Shown here: piece by piece, positions 60,139 to 64,000 of the stretch | Position numbering within the stretch: the first letter of the stretch is position 1 | Layout: each line of letters begins with the position of its first letter | Assembly: GCA_963965975.1 (NCBI GenBank) | Contig: OZ014421.1 | Span: 4,701,001-4,765,000, forward strand | Direction: 5' to 3' | Length of the DNA stretch: 64,000 nucleotides | DNA from: Xestospongia bergquistia | Taxonomy: Eukaryota > Porifera > Demospongiae > Haplosclerida > Petrosiidae | Notes under the pieces: generated by a model | What the model was told of the DNA's origin: nothing | What the model saw: the letters and a program-made list of their open reading frames with translations, nothing else | Database searches by the model: none | Program-made: the position numbers and the translations under genes

Positions 60139-60275
60139 TCTGACTTAGTTAAATAAATAAGAAACTTGACGTGAAGTCGATAATACTACACAGAATTCTA
60201 GTCTTCAGTAAGCATTTAATGGGCTTTATTTAGAACTTTCTTTGAGTTTTGAGCCCCTCCTATTGACACATAATA
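60139..60275. promoter_or_regulatory. Divergent PIK3R4/KYAT3 promoter, second copy
   Basis: Identical to 41,929-42,065. Confidence 0.65.
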
Positions 60276-63200
60276 ATGATGGGGTCTAGAGCCTTGCTCT
60301 CTTTCTATCAGCATATTGGGCGTATGTCATACAGAGCAGTACCCACTACTAGATATTTATCAGCTGATGGTTCTCTAATGTCTTCAATAAAACTCAAAGT
60401 AAGCTGCAACAGTATCCATGTTTTAACCTCTTATTTCCTTTCAACCAGCCTTCTGATCGCATTGTAGGTCATGATAAGAATTTATGGTAAGTGAAGCTAT
60501 TATTATCAAGCTAATACATTTAATATTAGGGTAGAGTATGCTGCATTGGCATTAGAAGCAAAGGCCATCAATCTAGGCCAGGTACATGATTATATAACAT
60601 GTTTGTCTCTTAAATCATGATGACTATCAAATTGTTTGTATTGTCACAGGGATTTCCTGATTTCAAACCTCCTCAATTTGTAATCGATGCATTAGTTGAT
60701 TCTACAAAAGATATCAAATGTCATCAATACACTCGAGGGCCAGTATGTTCTATTTGTATTAATGGTTCTGTGATTATTGACGTGTTCACTTGTCCAATAT
60801 CTTAGCATAATAAAGTCCATTAGATTTGTTCATGCAATCATTATCATCATCATTCATTTCTCATCCATTGATATATGCAATATTTAATTACATACATAAT
60901 CCATAGGGTCATACTCGTTTGGTACATGCATTGGCTGCACTTCATTCCAAGTTACAAGGACGTGAAATTAATCCAATGACTGAAGTTAGTCAGTCGATAA
61001 TACCACCTGTATTACTTGCTATTATATTTCAGGTGGTCACTGGTGTTGGAGCATATAGTAGCTTACATCAATGTATTCAGGGACATGTTAATCCAGGAGA
61101 TGAGGTAATGTCATACTTACTAATACTGTACCTAATATTAACATTGACAACGTTGTCAATGACGTTGTCTAGCTTTAATCAGAAGAGCATGTATAATGAG
61201 ATAAGCCAAGAAGACAAGCTACATGAATCTCTTGCTTGTTTGATTTAAATGCCTTGTAGAATTCTCAGGAGATGTGTTGTTAAATTTTGACTAGCCCAAT
61301 ATTGAAGTAGGCACATGATTCACTATTGTATTGGTTATAATGGATTAATAAAGACTATACAGAAAATAATACAAGTAGTAAGTGAATACAAGCCTCACTG
61401 TATTTTTTAAAAGTTATAAATGTAAATTTACTTTCAAGAGATCTACATGACATTTTAATCGATCATGTTGGATCGTGCCTTTATCTTTTTTCTTATTATA
61501 TACTCCTGGTTTAATGATATTAAAAGTAAAGAAGCTTAAAATTATATAAAGCATTAATATGTGACCATGAATTTGTGTTGTTGTATGATGGCATTTCATG
61601 TAGTAATTGTGGTTACAGCTATAGAGGTTGCATGTATAAAGCAGATCTTGATATGCTGTGGATAAAAACGATAAACAATAATGTCGACAGCTAAAATTAA
61701 CAAAAAGTAATTTATCAAGAAAGTTTTAGTTTGAACAAAAGCTATAACTAATTTTTTTGATTGTTGTTGTCGTGGAAGTCTAAAAATATTTAGTGTTACT
61801 TTCGTATACAATACTATACTATGTCCGATTTGAGAAGAGCCACACAGACATGTGAATAACTTTGCCATTTTACGTGCTATCGACATGGAACTTGGACAAT
61901 CGATTCAGTTTGCAAACGTGCATTTTATATGTAAAATTTGGCTCTCTAGTTCTATGAGAAAGTAGCAAACTTCATACATTTTGAATGGCATACCTTTGAC
62001 ATACTTTAAATTGCACACCTTCGAGGATTTAATAAATAACAATTTTCGCTTTGAGAAGTCACTCATCTGTCATGTCACGTTTGCAAACTGAATCGATTGT
62101 CCAAGTTCCATGTCGATAGCACGTAAAATGGCAAAGTTATTCACATGTCTGTGTGGCTCTTCTCAAATCGGACATAGTATAGTATTGTATACGAAAGTAA
62201 CACTAAATATTTTTAGACTTTCACGACAACAACAATGTTAACCTCGTTGCCACCTTACATACGATGCATAATGAATGGCTCTTCTGAACTCACACAGAGT
62301 ATAATAAAAAATGCTACCTTAATTTTAAAACAATTCTTGTGCACCTAATGGTTGTTTTAGTTAAGTAAACTTTCTTTAACGTTCATAACACCTCCTGATT
62401 GACGATGTTTGATATCACAAGAATATTTTATTCATATATAGTGTGATCAATGTTTCTTTGATATTAAAAAGAGTGGGGGACGCGCGAACGCAGTCCCCCC
62501 CTACCAAAAATTGCGCATCCGAGTCTCCCACGTTTGGGGAGATCGCACACTTCAACCCAGCTAAGTGCAATGCCAGGGTCTCCATGTGGAGGAACCGCCT
62601 ACTTGATCACGGTATCCCCTATGCCAGGTAAGTTAACTCTCAAAACCCGCACATTTTTTCTATATACTCATGAGTAGCTTTTTATTATTGTGGGACATAT
62701 GTCAATGTCCACCCACATATGTCGTGAATGACATTATTGTAATGATATTCATAGTATACGTTGATGTGTCATTTCTACTTATAGGTAATCCTAATTGAAC
62801 CTTTCTTTGACTGCTACAACCCAATGATTGATATAGCAGGTGGCAAGCCAGTTTTTGTGCCTCTACGGCCTTCTCCTATAGCTGTATGTACAGCACATAT
62901 TACAATACTTTATTTATATATCATAGCTATTAGTATATTTGTAGCTTAGACATGATTGTGAACATAGTATATTAAACTGTAATCATAGAACACTTGTTCT
63001 TGTGTGTACAGAAGTTATTCTGATAATTTTCTTGTCCTATTTGTAGGATAAAGGAAATGGTCGTTTTCCATTGTATTCAAAAGACTGGTTATTGGATATT
63101 GATGAACTGAGAGGTGTAATTACTTCTAACACTAAAGCTCTTGTTATTAATAATCCTAACAATCCTATTGGAAAAGTAAGATCTTAGATGTATATATCTG

Positions 63201-63278
63201 CTTTATAATAAGGTCCTGTTTGTCAACTTGTATTGAGTTATTGAATTCTATATTCTCTCTGTGTGTGTGTATCTCTCC

Positions 63279-63322
<44 letters not shown>

Positions 63323-63993
63323 TAGGTATTCACTCGTACAGAATTAGAGAAGATAGCTGAAGTATGCATTAGTAATGACATACTCTGTATAAGTGATGAA
63401 GTGTATGAATGGCTTGTCTATCCTGAACAAGAACACATAAGAATAGGTATGCTAGTCAAATAATTATAGCTCTAGCTCTCCGTGCTGTGTCTAGTATGTA
63501 TATATATATTATGACCATTTTCATATTCTATTATGTTATTATAAATGGCTAGCTACCTAATCTACGAGGTGCTACCTGTTTATAACTAAGGGAATATTCT
63601 CTGTTATGTACTTCTGACTCTTAAATGTAACAGGATAAAAATAACAATTCTTTTGAATTCACTCCAAACACAAACACACTTTTGTCCAACTAAAATTTAA
63701 ACATTGTTGACTGTCATCATATACCAGATTAATCTCCAAGAATTAAGACTATAATCTTATATTCTTCTTATGTAGCTACTATACCTGGTATGTGGGAAAG
63801 AACAATTACTATTGGCAGTGCTGGTAAAACATTCAGTTGTACTGGATGGAAGGTATGTTTATCTAACAATGTAATACCACATGAACGTATCATGACTTAT
63901 TAGATTGGATGGGCTATTGGACCAAGTCATCTTATAAAGAACATGATCAGTGTACATAGTAATGTTGCTTATACAAACCCAACTCCTCTTCAG
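60276..63993 (+). CDS. KYAT3: Kynurenine aminotransferase (KYAT3-like), exons 1-11, continues beyond the window
   Basis: Exons 1-8 repeat the first copy at offset 18,210: 60276-60398, 60449-60486, 60530-60581, 60650-60742, 60907-60984, 61033-61104, 62785-62883, 63047-63175 (the last ends before GTAAGATC). New exons follow: 63326-63446 ([17 protein letters not shown], then [11 protein letters not shown]), 63776-63852 ([25 protein letters not shown]) and 63904-63993 ([12 protein letters not shown], to TNPTPLQ). SDEVYEW contributes the conserved aspartate and tyrosine that contact pyridoxal phosphate. SAGKTFS contains the lysine that forms the internal aldimine. The donor GTATGTT at the window end shows that more exons follow, about one third of the usual ~420-450 residues. 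This is the more complete of the two copies and probably the real gene; it pairs head to head with PIK3R4. Resemblance is highest to mitochondrial KYAT3 ([25 protein letters not shown]). Confidence 0.92.
61761..62235. repeat. 160-bp inverted repeat in KYAT3 intron 6, second copy
   Basis: Identical to 43,551-44,025. Confidence 0.9.
62464..62630. other. GC-rich exon-like island, second copy
   Basis: Identical to 44,254-44,420, with the same CCAG|GTAAGT junction. Confidence 0.4.
63258..63324. repeat. TG/TC microsatellite before KYAT3 exon 9
   Basis: GTGTGTGTGT then TCTGTCTGTC and TCTCTC, serving as the pyrimidine tract of the exon 9 acceptor (CTCTCTAG). In the first copy the assembly breaks just before this point. 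Confidence 0.9.
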
Positions 63994-64000
63994 GTATGTT

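Noticed and set aside
1-64000. tRNA, rRNA or other structural RNA genes
   Set aside because: No cloverleaf-type or ribosomal sequence was recognised by reading; a covariance-model search was not possible.

Overview
The window looks like nuclear DNA from an invertebrate animal, most plausibly a demosponge. It is AT-rich, its conserved genes are split by many very short GT-AG introns (often 40-60 bp), and two animal housekeeping genes are clear: PIK3R4/VPS15 and a kynurenine aminotransferase most like KYAT3. The sponge assignment is an inference; nothing in the window names the species.

Positions 1-31,534 hold six tandem, same-strand copies of one gene family. Each full copy encodes about 1,260 residues without an intron: a signal peptide, a long parallel beta-helix-like ectodomain rich in N-glycosylation sequons and GGA(I/M) turns, a beta-sandwich-like segment, a Cys-rich module, then seven or eight hydrophobic segments and a basic tail. 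Copies 4 (15,933-19,715) and 5 (22,580-26,338) are open. Copy 1 (cut by the window edge), copy 2 and copy 3 carry one or two lesions each, and copy 6 is a wreck with an internal inversion. Blocks identical between copies alternate with divergent blocks, which points to gene conversion.

The spacers between copies are mosaics. They contain 3' flank shared among copies, foldback elements, minisatellites and decayed fragments of the 3' half of PIK3R4. The array therefore seems to have grown by duplicating a [receptor gene - PIK3R4 3' end] junction like the one still present at 31,535-32,082. In return, a PIK3R4 intron holds a piece of array 3' flank that has expanded into a 32-bp minisatellite (35,421-36,045).

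Positions 32,080-41,928 (minus strand) are the apparently complete PIK3R4, the scaffold pseudokinase of the VPS34 PI3-kinase complexes: N-myristoylation site, kinase-like domain, HEAT repeats and WD40 propeller. A 137-bp divergent promoter separates it from the KYAT3-like gene on the plus strand (from 42,066).

Positions 45,040-45,239 are Ns, followed by an odd G-rich stretch. Then comes an inverted copy of 34.6-42.05 kb (45,326-52,740) and a near-identical direct copy of 34,531-45,038 (52,741-63,247, offset 18,210), which continues into more KYAT3 exons to the window end. This direct-inverted-direct arrangement is most simply an assembly artefact, but it has the form of an inverted triplication. 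The inverted copy carries many homopolymer indels, so only the first PIK3R4 and the last KYAT3 should be counted as genes without further proof.
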